DNA from: CAVTHW01 sp963734625
Lineage (GTDB): Bacteria > Acidobacteriota > Terriglobia > Bryobacterales > Bryobacteraceae
Assembly (NCBI GenBank): GCA_963734625.1
Contig: CAVTHW010000001.1
Location: 248,001-312,000 of the forward strand
Length of the DNA: 64,000 nt
Direction of reading: 5' to 3'
Made by a program: the position numbers and the translations under genes. The notes beneath the pieces are model-generated. The model searched no databases and was not told the DNA's origin. It saw only the letters and a program-made list of their open reading frames with translations. This document shows, in pieces, positions 26,309 through 34,428 of this stretch. The stretch's first letter is position 1, and each line of letters starts with the position of its first letter.

Positions 26309-28351
26309 TTAATTCTTGCGCACCGCGGATGAGGATTCCCGGGCCAGCCGCACTTTGGCGTCTTCCAGCTTCTTGGAAACCTTGGCGACTTCGACCGGAT
26401 CCTTCTCGGCCGGAGAACTCGCCTCCCACGCCTTCAACGATGCCTGCCACTCCGCGATGGCCTCCTTCAGCTTGTCGCGCTTGGCCAGGACATCGCCGAG
26501 ATGATCGCGGACTGTCGGATCGCCGGAAACGCGCTGGAGGGAGAGGCGCAGGTTGGTCTCGGCCTCGTCGAGCTTGCCCATGCGGAAGTAGGCCCAACCC
26601 AGGCTGTCCAGGTAGGCGCCGTTGTATGGGTCGAGTTCAAGCGCACGGCTGATCAGCTTATGCGCTTCTTCCAGCCGCACGTTGCGGTCGGCAAGCATGT
26701 ATCCCAAGTAGTTCAGTACGGAGGCGTTGTCCGGATCGAGGGCCAGAGCCTTGCGAAACTCAGTTTCGGCGGCGGCGTAGTTCTTCATGCGCTCGTACAT
26801 CGCACCGCGCATGAAGTAGACCGTGCCTTTGTCTTCGTCGCTGGATGATAGCTTTTCAATGGCGTCCAGAACCTTGCTCATCTCGGAGAAGTTCTTGGCC
26901 CTCTCATAGATCTGAGCCAGGCTGAGCAACCCTTCCCTGTCCGCATCCCCGCTAACGAGTTTCTTGGTTTCCGCGACGGCCAGATCGTACTGGCCGGTGT
27001 CGGCCAGGACGGATGCGTAGATTGAGGCAACCATCTTGTCGTCGGGGTACTTCTTGCGCGCGGCTTCGGCCTCGGCCAGGGCGCGGTTGAAATCCTTGGC
27101 CTCGCGGAGCGTCTGCACCACCTGCATGGCGGCGCGAGCGCCGGCGTCCGGGTCCAGCGCGGCGATCTTCTGGAAGGTCTCGATGGCTTGCGGATACTGC
27201 CCGTTTGATCGATACAGAATGGCCAGGCGTTCCAGCATCACCACACGGCTGGCGCGTTCCTGGGCGCTGTAAGTCTTCTTCTCGGTCGAGTCCGCCAGGT
27301 CCTTCATGCGGGCCAGGGCGTCGGCGTTCCGGCCCTCGGCCTCGAGGAGGCCTACTTCGTTATAACGAACCTCCGGGTTGTCCGGCTCGGCCTTCTTAGC
27401 TCGGTCCATCGCCTGCCTGGCTTTGGGAAGATCCCGTTGCTGCCGGTAGATCTGCGAGAGCCGCAAAAATGCCTCGGGATCCTGTGGGTCCGCCTCGGCA
27501 ATTTCGTTGTAGACGGCTATGGCTTCATCCAGCCGGTTGGCGAGAATCAGGTCCTGAGCCAGACCGCGTTTGATGTCCAGGTCGGAGGGGTCCAATTCCA
27601 CGGCTTTGCGCAGGATCAAAGCGGCATTGGCGTAATCCCTCATGTTCTCGTAAGCTTGGGCCAGCGTGGTCAGGCTGCTCTGGCTCGGGCTGCGGTCGGC
27701 GACCTGCTTCAGCATCTCGATGGCGCGCTTGGTATCGCCGAGGTCGGCGTAAAGCATCGCCAGGCCGGTCATGGCCTCCTCGCTATCGGGGCTGAGCTCC
27801 AGCGCCTTCCGGTAATCTTTCTCGGCCTCGAGGGAATTCCGGGCGGCCCGCTGGAGGCGTCCCAGGAAGAGCCAGCTATCGGCGTCCTTCGGTTGAATCT
27901 CGACGATCTTCTGGTACTGCTCGATCGCCTTACGGAGCATCTCCTCGTTGACCCGGTTCCCGTCTCCGATCATCCGGGCGTAGATGTTACCCAGCACGCG
28001 CAGGGCGTCCACGGCCTTGGGATCCTTCTTAAGGCGATCCTCCATCTCGGTGACGGCTTCGTTCAACCTGCCGGCTTGCACGTACAACCCTGCGATCTCC
28101 TCGGTAATAAGGGTCGCGTCCGGATCGGCCTTGACGGCGGCCTTGTAGTAATCGATGGCCTTGGAAATGTACTCGCTGCGGTTGCCGTACATTGCCGCCA
28201 GCTCGGCATACATATGGCCCATGGTGAAGTTGAAGTAAGCGTCAGCCCGGCTGGCTGGTTTCGACGCCGCCGCGTCATCAGCGCCCAAGCCGAGGGTTGA
28301 CAGGCACAACAACAAAGACAGGAGGGCCGTCGCTCTTCCGAGTGTTCTCAT
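26309..28351 (-). CDS. large secreted TPR-repeat protein
   Basis: A 680-residue protein with a signal peptide (ALLSLLLCLSTLGLGADDA) and at least twelve tetratricopeptide repeats, e.g. AIDYYKAAVKADPDATLITEE, AIEQYQKIVEIQPKDADSWLFLG, AIEMLKQVADRSPSQSSL and AAETEFRKALALDPDNASVLNYLGYML near the C-terminus. It should be a periplasmic scaffold. It probably forms an operon with the phosphatase gene that follows. No partner domain is visible. Confidence 0.85.
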   Translation of the reverse strand: MRTLGRATALLSLLLCLSTLGLGADDAAASKPASRADAYFNFTMGHMYAELAAMYGNRSEYISKAIDYYKAAVKADPDATLITEEIAGLYVQAGRLNEAVTEMEDRLKKDPKAVDALRVLGNIYARMIGDGNRVNEEMLRKAIEQYQKIVEIQPKDADSWLFLGRLQRAARNSLEAEKDYRKALELSPDSEEAMTGLAMLYADLGDTKRAIEMLKQVADRSPSQSSLTTLAQAYENMRDYANAALILRKAVELDPSDLDIKRGLAQDLILANRLDEAIAVYNEIAEADPQDPEAFLRLSQIYRQQRDLPKARQAMDRAKKAEPDNPEVRYNEVGLLEAEGRNADALARMKDLADSTEKKTYSAQERASRVVMLERLAILYRSNGQYPQAIETFQKIAALDPDAGARAAMQVVQTLREAKDFNRALAEAEAARKKYPDDKMVASIYASVLADTGQYDLAVAETKKLVSGDADREGLLSLAQIYERAKNFSEMSKVLDAIEKLSSSDEDKGTVYFMRGAMYERMKNYAAAETEFRKALALDPDNASVLNYLGYMLADRNVRLEEAHKLISRALELDPYNGAYLDSLGWAYFRMGKLDEAETNLRLSLQRVSGDPTVRDHLGDVLAKRDKLKEAIAEWQASLKAWEASSPAEKDPVEVAKVSKKLEDAKVRLARESSSAVRKN

Positions 28352-28456
28352 CGAATCGGGTGTTGCGTCGCCGGCCCCTGTGGAGGGAGGCGCACAAAGC
28401 TCCTCTCTCTAACAGTATAGCGCCGGAGCGGCGATCCTCCGTGTGTAAACTAAAGG

Positions 28457-28625
28457 TTGCCCAAAACGGGTCAGCCTGAACTGAGCGATTTGTTTAAGAG
28501 CCTCGGCTGGGTGATGAGACCATCGGATATACGCTGTATCTTGGCTGGAGTCCTCTGCCACGTGACGCGGAGCAGCCGCGAGAGGCGGAAAAAACGCGCA
28601 GTTCAGGCTGACGCGTTTATGCCAA
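28457..28625. repeat. 169-bp element with long terminal inverted repeats (MITE-like)
   Basis: The 20 bases at 28464-28483 (AAACGGGTCAGCCTGAACTG) are the reverse complement, with one mismatch, of 28599-28618. The match extends imperfectly outward to 28457 and 28625 (about 23 of 27) and inward for another ten bases. The interior of about 115 bases has no convincing gene. It lies in the 290-base gap between the TPR gene and miaA, ending 16 bases before the miaA ATG. A non-autonomous mobile element or a long-stem RNA are both possible. Confidence 0.65.
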
Positions 28626-28641
28626 TCAAGAAGTAGACTGA

Positions 28642-29598
28642 ATGTTGGCAATGCCGACAGCAACTCCAGGCCACCCCTTGGTGGCCATTGCCGGGCCTAC
28701 TGGATCGGGCAAAAGCGAACTGGCCCTCAGCCTCGCCGAGGAGTTAGGCGGCGAGGTCGTTGGTTGCGATTCCCTTCAGATTTACCGCTACCTCGACATC
28801 GGGACGGCCAAGCTGACGCTGCGCGAGAGGCGTGGTATTCCGCACCACATGCTGGACGTGGCCGATCCCGACGAGCAATTCAGCGCCGGGGAATACGCCA
28901 GAAGGAGCCGGGAACTGCTGGCCGGGATCAGGGCTCGCGGGCGGTTGCCCGTGGTTGTGGGCGGCACCGGATTTTACTTGAGAGCGCTGCTGGATGGGCT
29001 GTTTCCAGGGCCTTCACGGGACGAGGCGCTCCGGGCCCGGCTGACGCGCCGGGAGTCGCGCAAACCTGGCTCGCTGCACCGCCTCCTGGGCCGTTTCGAT
29101 CCGCTTGCCGCCGGGAGAATCCATCCGCGGGATTCGCACAAGCTGATCCGGGCGCTGGAGGTTTGCTTGCTCACTCGCGGCAGCATCACTTCGGCCTTTG
29201 CCGCCGGGCGCGATCGCCTGGAGGGATTCCGGGTGCTGAAGATCGCCGTCGACCCGCCCCGCGAGCCGCTGTACGTCCGCCTGGATGAGCGCTGCCTGCG
29301 CATGTTTCAGGGCGGGCTGATCGGCGAAGTCCGGAGGATACTCCTGCTCGGTTTCTCGCCCGAAGTCAAACCGCTCGAATCCCACGGCTACCGCCAGGCC
29401 CTCCAGTACTTGAGGGGCGAACTGAGCTTGGATGAGGCAGTGCTCCATGCTCAGCGAAATACTCGCCGCTATGCCAAACGCCAGTGGACCTGGTTTCGCC
29501 AGGAGCCCGGCCTGGAGTGGTTCAGTGGTTTCGGCGGCGAATCGGAAACGCAAGCGGCGGCGCTCGCGCGCGTTAGGGCGCACATGGAGGGCTGCTAG
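28642..29598 (+). CDS. miaA: tRNA dimethylallyltransferase MiaA
   Basis: Adds a dimethylallyl group to A37 of tRNAs that read UNN codons. The P-loop AGPTGSGKS is at about 15-23, DSLQIYRYLDIGTAK at about 41-55, PHHMLDVADPDEQFSAGEY at about 68-86, and VVVGGTGFYLRALLDGL at about 105-121, all family hallmarks. The C-terminal NTRRYAKRQWTWFR is present. Length (318) is normal. It starts 16 bases after the inverted-repeat element, which may carry its promoter. The tRNA-Leu(CAA) in this window is among the tRNAs that MiaA would modify. Confidence 0.95.
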   Translation: MLAMPTATPGHPLVAIAGPTGSGKSELALSLAEELGGEVVGCDSLQIYRYLDIGTAKLTLRERRGIPHHMLDVADPDEQFSAGEYARRSRELLAGIRARGRLPVVVGGTGFYLRALLDGLFPGPSRDEALRARLTRRESRKPGSLHRLLGRFDPLAAGRIHPRDSHKLIRALEVCLLTRGSITSAFAAGRDRLEGFRVLKIAVDPPREPLYVRLDERCLRMFQGGLIGEVRRILLLGFSPEVKPLESHGYRQALQYLRGELSLDEAVLHAQRNTRRYAKRQWTWFRQEPGLEWFSGFGGESETQAAALARVRAHMEGC

Positions 29599-29608
29599 AC
29601 TTAGTTGC

Positions 29609-30799
29609 ATGCAGAGGGTCCTGCCGCTCATTCTGGCTTGCTGCCTGACGCCGGCGTTCGGTCAGACTGTGGTGGTGCTGCCGTTCTTCAACCTGTCGGA
29701 CTCCCCGAGCCTGGATTGGATTGGGGAGAGCGTCGCCGAAACCGTCAGGGAAACCCTCGACATGGAGAATGTGCTGGTTTTGGACCGGGAAAGCCGAGCG
29801 GAGGCGTATCGCAGGCTGGCCATCAGGCCGTTCGTCGACTTGACTCGCGCTTCCGTGATTAAACTGGGGGAGCTTCTGGACGCCGAACGCGTGGTGTACG
29901 GTTCGTTCAAGGTGTCGCAAACGCCCGCGGAAACTTCGTCCGGCGCCGGCGGTTCTCTCGAACTCACCGCGCGGGTGCTGGATCTACGCCAGTTGAAGCA
30001 GAGCCCCGAGGAATCGGCGCGCGGTCCGCTCCAGGACCTGGACGTGGTTCAGGAAAAGCTGGCTTGGCAGCTTCTGGGACTCCTGCTGGAGCCGGAGAGA
30101 GTCCCGTCAGAGGAGCAGTTTCGGGGACGCCGCAAACCGGTCCGGCTGGACGCCCTCGAAAACTACATCCGAGGCCTGCTGGCGGTCTCACCCGAACAGC
30201 AGCACCGTTACTTTACTCAGGCGGCGCGCCTGGAGGAGGGGTTTTCACAACCCTGCTTCCAGCTTGGCCGGTTGCAGTGGAGCGCTAAGGACTACAAGGT
30301 CGCAACGGGCTGGTTCGAACGGGTCAAGCCCGGCGACCCGCGCTACCTGGAGTCGCAGTTCTTCCTGGGACTATCGCGATATTACCTGGGCGAGTACGCC
30401 AAGGCGCAGGAAGCCTTCCAGCAGGTTGTCGCGCCCCTGCCGCTGAACGAGGTTTGGAACAACTTGGGCGCGGCGCAGTCCCGCCGCGACGGGCCGGAGG
30501 CCGTGGAGAGTTTCCGGAAGGCGGTCGAGGGCGACCCGAACGATCCCACTTACCGCTTCAACCTCGGCTACGCGTTATGGAAACGGGGCGATTACGATGC
30601 GGGCGCCGAGGAGATGCGCGCGGCGTTGCGGGCGTCTCCGGAAGACCCCCAGGCGACCCTGGTGCTGGGCCGCTGCCTGAACAAGACCCTCGCCCGGCGC
30701 ACCGAGACTCTGATCGAGGGCTTCGAGCGCATTAAGACTAACTACGAGGAAATGGCCTACCGCCAGTTGCGCGCCACGCTGGCGCCGAGAGCCAAATAG
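29609..30799 (+). CDS. secreted TolB-N-like plus TPR protein
   Basis: A 396-residue protein with a signal peptide (MQRVLPLILACCLTPAFG). The first domain TVVVLPFFNLSDSPSLDWIGESVAETVRETL resembles the TolB N-terminal/FlgO-like domain, and TPR repeats follow from about 190 (YFTQAARLEEGFSQPCFQLGRL, LGEYAKAQEAFQQVV, ALWKRGDYDAGAEEMRAAL). The ATG at 29609 was chosen because the signal peptide starts there. It lies 10 bases after miaA and heads a run of four genes for secreted proteins. Exact role unknown. Confidence 0.8.
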   Translation: MQRVLPLILACCLTPAFGQTVVVLPFFNLSDSPSLDWIGESVAETVRETLDMENVLVLDRESRAEAYRRLAIRPFVDLTRASVIKLGELLDAERVVYGSFKVSQTPAETSSGAGGSLELTARVLDLRQLKQSPEESARGPLQDLDVVQEKLAWQLLGLLLEPERVPSEEQFRGRRKPVRLDALENYIRGLLAVSPEQQHRYFTQAARLEEGFSQPCFQLGRLQWSAKDYKVATGWFERVKPGDPRYLESQFFLGLSRYYLGEYAKAQEAFQQVVAPLPLNEVWNNLGAAQSRRDGPEAVESFRKAVEGDPNDPTYRFNLGYALWKRGDYDAGAEEMRAALRASPEDPQATLVLGRCLNKTLARRTETLIEGFERIKTNYEEMAYRQLRATLAPRAK

Positions 30800-30865
30800 T
30801 CCGATTGGCCTGAGATTCCCCGCGAGAATCGCGCCGCCGATTCCACTACCTCCCTGAGCACATTT

Positions 30866-31462
30866 ATGCGAAGCGGCTTTGGGTGTCTGTTCTGTCTTCT
30901 CCTGCCTCTGTCTCTCGCGGCGCAGAACGGCGAGACGGGTGAACTGAGGCTCCAGGTGGTCCAGGGGGCCGGAGCGATGTACGCGGCAGGTTCACGCGGT
31001 GGAGAAGTCCTCCGCGTTCAGGTGACCGACCCGGCCGGCGCGGCGGTGCGGGGGGCGGTGGTGAGTTTTCTGATGCCCGCCAGCGGGCCGGGGGGAACAT
31101 TCTCCAACGGGCTCAGCGCCGATGTCGTGATTACCGGCGCCGACGGCATGGCCTGGGTGCGCGGGGTCCAATGGAACAAGACCCCCGGCGCGCTGAAGAT
31201 GCGCGTTACCGCGGCCAAGGGCCAGGCGCGCGCCACGGCCGCCGTAGCCATGGAACTGGTTGGCCGGGGCGATTCCAGGGCCTCCCCAACAACCGCGAGA
31301 GCGGGGCGGAGCCGCACTAAGGTCGTGGTGCTGCTGGTGTGCGCCGCGGCTGGCTCGGTCGCCGCGGGGCTGGCCGTCAGCCGTAGATCGAACCCGGGCT
31401 CTTCCTCTTCCGGGGACGGCCTCAGCATAGACAGACCCACTATTACCGTCGGAGGACCATGA
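30866..31462 (+). CDS. secreted protein with an invasin/Big-1-like domain and a C-terminal membrane helix
   Basis: A 198-residue protein. After a signal peptide (CLFCLLLPLSLAAQ) comes an Ig-like domain that reads like bacterial Big-1 repeats (LRVQVTDPAGAAVRGAVVSFLMP, then GADGMAWVRGVQWNKTPGALKMRV). A basic linker and a membrane helix follow (VVVLLVCAAAGSVAAGLAV at about 152-170), then a short Ser/Gly tail (SSSGDGL, RPTITVGGP). It may be anchored with the Ig domain outside. It overlaps the next gene by four bases. Function unknown. Confidence 0.75.
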   Translation: MRSGFGCLFCLLLPLSLAAQNGETGELRLQVVQGAGAMYAAGSRGGEVLRVQVTDPAGAAVRGAVVSFLMPASGPGGTFSNGLSADVVITGADGMAWVRGVQWNKTPGALKMRVTAAKGQARATAAVAMELVGRGDSRASPTTARAGRSRTKVVVLLVCAAAGSVAAGLAVSRRSNPGSSSSGDGLSIDRPTITVGGP

Positions 31463-31884
31463 TGCGGCGCGCGTCGTTCATTTTGATTGCGGTTGCGGGT
31501 GTGCTGCTGGCGCAGTCCGGGATTAGCCCGCCGCTCGCGGGTTTCATCCAGTGCGAGGACGGCAAGCTGCGGCCGGTCTACGGTCTGGCCGGGAATTTCG
31601 TGCTCGGCGCCCCCCTTCCGCAACAGCGGCGGCTCATGCCCACCCGTCAAGCGGAGACGGCGCTCTCCCTGCCCGGCGGAGCGCGGCTGCTGGCCGAAGA
31701 GAACGACCTGGTTTACCGCCAGGCAGATGGGGCTGAGGTCCGCGCTGCGCTGGGCGGTCCAATCATTCGCCTGGAACGGATGAGCGATGCCTGGATCCAC
31801 GTGCGCGCAGCCGGTAAGAGCTTCGCTGTGCGCCTGGCGGGCGGCCGGCTCGAAGTGTACCGGCTGCCGGAGCCTGCCGAATGA
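31459..31884 (+). CDS. small secreted protein of unknown function
   Basis: A 141-residue protein with a signal peptide (ASFILIAVAGVLLAQS). The mature part begins SGISPPLAGFIQCEDGKLRPVYGLAGNFVLG, followed by Leu/Arg-rich strands without a known motif. I do not recognise the family. It overlaps its neighbours by four bases at each end (ATGA), so it is translationally coupled in the four-gene secreted operon. One cysteine only (in the QCEDG segment), so no internal disulfide. Confidence 0.75.
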   Translation: MMRRASFILIAVAGVLLAQSGISPPLAGFIQCEDGKLRPVYGLAGNFVLGAPLPQQRRLMPTRQAETALSLPGGARLLAEENDLVYRQADGAEVRAALGGPIIRLERMSDAWIHVRAAGKSFAVRLAGGRLEVYRLPEPAE

Positions 31885-32939
31885 GAAAGTGGCTGCTGGC
31901 GGCCATGCTGGTCCCCTGTCTGGCGCCGGCGCAGATGACGCTCTACGTGGCGAGTCAGTCGACCGAGCGCGCCGTCGGCGACTACTACGATGTCGGGACA
32001 GTCGCGGTGGATGGCTTTGTGGAAACCGCCTTCCGCGTTCGCAATTCCTCCTCCGCGCCGGCCTGGCTGACTGGCCTTAACATAGGGAGCAGCGGGAAGG
32101 GCATCGGGCAATTCACCTTCAAGACCCTGCCGCAGCTTCCGGTGCAGCTTGACCCGGGCGCTTCAATCGATTTCGCCGTCCGGTTTTCTCCCACGGCCAC
32201 CGGCTCCTTCAGCGCCTACCTCAACGTCAACGGCGTCCGCACGGTCCTGACTGGAACGGGCCGGGAGCCCGAGTTCCCGAGACCCGAAATAGTGGTGAGC
32301 CCGGTTGACTTGAGCGGAGCAATCCAGGCCAGGGTCTCGGTGCGGCTGGCGTCGGAAGCGAAGGATCCGGGCGCCGGCGAGCTTTCGCTCGAGTTCGTCC
32401 CTTCGCCCGCCGGCGCAACCGACGACCCGGCGGTGCTGTTCCTGGCCAGCGGCCGCCGCACGGTCAGCTTCTCGGTCCAGGCGGGCAGGGACATTGCACT
32501 CTTCAGTGGGAGCGAGTACACGGAGTTTCAAACGGGCACGACGGCCGGTTCAATCCGCTTCACGGCGAAGCTGGGACCCTACGTGGAGCAATTGACGGTG
32601 ACGGTTCCGAGCGCGGCCGTGGTGCTGGATACGGCTCATCTGTTGCGTTCTTCTTCGGGCGTGGAAGTGCAGCTTGCCGGGTTTGACACCTCTCGAACGG
32701 CCTGCCGGCTGGGATTCACTTTCTATGACCGGCAGGGGCGGCCGATAACGCCCGTCGAGATGCAGGTGGATGCTTCCAAGCCCTTCCAGGACTACTTCAC
32801 GGCGTCCAAGCTGGGCGGGATGTTCACGTTGCGGGCCGTCTTCGCCGTCCACGGCGACGCTTCTCAGATCGGCGGCGTGGACGTGTACATCGTGAACTCG
32901 TATGGCACCACCCGCACCGCCCGCCTGGCTGTCGAGTGA
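31881..32939 (+). CDS. secreted Ig-like (choice-of-anchor/HYDIN-like) protein
   Basis: A 352-residue protein with a signal peptide (MRKWLLAAMLVPCLAPAQ). The N-terminal domain has the abnormal-spindle/HYDIN pattern: VDGFVETAFRVRNSSSAPAWL, then VQLDPGASIDFAVRFSPTATGSFSAYL with a final LTGTG (about 25-125). Two further beta-rich domains follow (about 130-260 and 260-352), ending in YIVNSYGTTRTARL. Such modules sit on cell-surface or fibre proteins. It is the last gene of the four-gene run. Role unknown. Confidence 0.75.
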   Translation: MRKWLLAAMLVPCLAPAQMTLYVASQSTERAVGDYYDVGTVAVDGFVETAFRVRNSSSAPAWLTGLNIGSSGKGIGQFTFKTLPQLPVQLDPGASIDFAVRFSPTATGSFSAYLNVNGVRTVLTGTGREPEFPRPEIVVSPVDLSGAIQARVSVRLASEAKDPGAGELSLEFVPSPAGATDDPAVLFLASGRRTVSFSVQAGRDIALFSGSEYTEFQTGTTAGSIRFTAKLGPYVEQLTVTVPSAAVVLDTAHLLRSSSGVEVQLAGFDTSRTACRLGFTFYDRQGRPITPVEMQVDASKPFQDYFTASKLGGMFTLRAVFAVHGDASQIGGVDVYIVNSYGTTRTARLAVE

Positions 32940-32980
32940 GTTGTGGGGCCGCCCTGCAAGCGGGGCTATAATCTGAGGAC

Positions 32981-33781
32981 ATGCCGCAAACCTCGGGCAA
33001 TCGCCCTTATCGATGGTTGGCGCAGTACTTCGACCTGATGTTCGAAGGTTCTCGATCTTCTGGGGAGGCGGCGCGCCAGCGGGTGCTCGGCCCGATCTTG
33101 CCGCGGGTGGAGTCAGCCTGCGACCTGGCGTGTGGCACCGGCACCACTGCTCGGGTCCTGGCGGGCATGGGCATCAAGATGTTCGCCGTGGATCTTTCGC
33201 CGGTGATGTGCCGGCTTGCCCGCGAAAAGGCGCGTCGCGCCTGCGTGCCCTTGCGCGTCCTCCGCGCGGACATGCGGAACTTCCGGCTGCCGGAGCCAGT
33301 CGATCTCATAACGTGCGAATTTGACGCCCTGAACCATGTCCCGCGCAAAGCGGACTTGCGGTTGGTGGCAAGGGCCGTGGCGCGCGCATTGCGGCCCGGC
33401 GGGTACTTCTACTTTGACGTCAACAACCGCCTCGGTTTCGAACGATATTGGGGGGCCACTATCTGGGTCGAGAAGCCCGGTGTAGCGTTTGTGATGCACG
33501 GCGGTCACGACGGCCCGCACGACCGGGCCTGGACCGACGTCGAGTGGTTCATTCGGGATGGTAGCGTTTGGCGCCGCCATCGCGAGCACGTGGAGGAGGT
33601 CTGCTGGAGTTCCTCCGAGATCCGCAGCGCCTTGCGCCAGGCGGGCTTCAACCAAGTGCGCTCGTGGGATGCCACGCCCTTCTTCAAAAACGAACCGCTG
33701 ATACGTCCCGGCTGCCGCACCGTCTATCTGGCGCGCCGGCCCGTGTGCAGCGCCACAATGCCGCCGGTCATGCGTTCGTAG
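32981..33781 (+). CDS. class I SAM-dependent methyltransferase
   Basis: A 266-residue methyltransferase. Motif I is ACDLACGTGTTARVLAGMG (about 46-64), motif II MFAVDLSPVMCRLAREKA, motif IV LITCEFDALNHVPRKADL, and then ARALRPGGYFYFDVNN. The substrate is unknown; the fold is close to small-molecule methylases of the Methyltransf_25 group. The last 58 bases overlap the end of the convergent menG-like gene at 33724-33781; the tail after about residue 250 is probably not essential. Confidence 0.85.
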   Translation: MPQTSGNRPYRWLAQYFDLMFEGSRSSGEAARQRVLGPILPRVESACDLACGTGTTARVLAGMGIKMFAVDLSPVMCRLAREKARRACVPLRVLRADMRNFRLPEPVDLITCEFDALNHVPRKADLRLVARAVARALRPGGYFYFDVNNRLGFERYWGATIWVEKPGVAFVMHGGHDGPHDRAWTDVEWFIRDGSVWRRHREHVEEVCWSSSEIRSALRQAGFNQVRSWDATPFFKNEPLIRPGCRTVYLARRPVCSATMPPVMRS

Positions 33782-34428
33782 CTCACGTCGGAGAATCCCG
33801 CTTCCCGCATGTCCCTGGCCAGGTCGTCGGCGGATGGAAAGCGCCGCACCGATTCCGGCAGATAGGTGTAAGCCCCGCCGCAACCGGAGACCGCGCCCCC
33901 GAGCAGGGGCAGGATGCGGCGTGAGTAGAAACCGTAGAGCGCCGGGAACAACCTGCCCGGCGGCTGTGAGAACTCCAGGATGGCAACCATGCCGCCGGGC
34001 CGTAACACGCGCAGCAGTTCGTCGAGTCCCCCGCGATAGCTGGCCAGGTTGCGGAATCCGAAGGCCGCCGTCACCAGGTCCAGCGAGCTATCCGGCAGGG
34101 GCAAGCGCAGGGCATCGCCTTCAAAGAGCACACATCCTGGACTCTTGCGCCGCGCGATCAGGAGCATCGGGTGGCAGAAGTCCGCGCCCCAGACCGGCGA
34201 GCCGCGGCGGGCTTCCAGAGCCAGCAGCAGATCACCCGTCCCGCAGCACAGATCCAGCACTCGCGCGCCGGGGCGGCATAGGATCGGACTCACGCGCTCG
34301 ACTGTACGGCGGCGCCAGGAACGATCGGTATTGAACGACAAGAGATGGTTGAGAAAGTCGTAGCGCCTCGCCACGGCAGCGAACATGCGGCGGATCGAGC
34401 GGGCGGTTTCTTCTTCGCGCGGCGTCAT
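33724..34428 (-). CDS. menG: demethylmenaquinone methyltransferase (UbiE/MenG family)
   Basis: A 234-residue protein. The family start RMFAAVARRYDFLNHLLSFNTDRSWRR (about 14-40) leads into motif I VLDLCCGTGDLLLAL, then GADFCHPML, DALRLPLPDSSLDLVTAAFGFRN, and RVLRPGGMVAILEFSQP. It methylates demethylmenaquinone in quinone synthesis. The ATG at 34428 overlaps the aroB stop (ATGA), so it is co-translated with aroB, a chorismate-pathway gene that supplies the same route. It overlaps a convergent methyltransferase by 58 bases. Confidence 0.88.
   Translation of the reverse strand: MTPREEETARSIRRMFAAVARRYDFLNHLLSFNTDRSWRRRTVERVSPILCRPGARVLDLCCGTGDLLLALEARRGSPVWGADFCHPMLLIARRKSPGCVLFEGDALRLPLPDSSLDLVTAAFGFRNLASYRGGLDELLRVLRPGGMVAILEFSQPPGRLFPALYGFYSRRILPLLGGAVSGCGGAYTYLPESVRRFPSADDLARDMREAGFSDVSYERMTGGIVALHTGRRAR

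Noticed and set aside
28409..28663. 84-residue minus-strand ORF within the inverted-repeat element
   Set aside because: Its ends are encoded by the two repeat arms, so it mirrors itself and is unlikely to be a protein gene.
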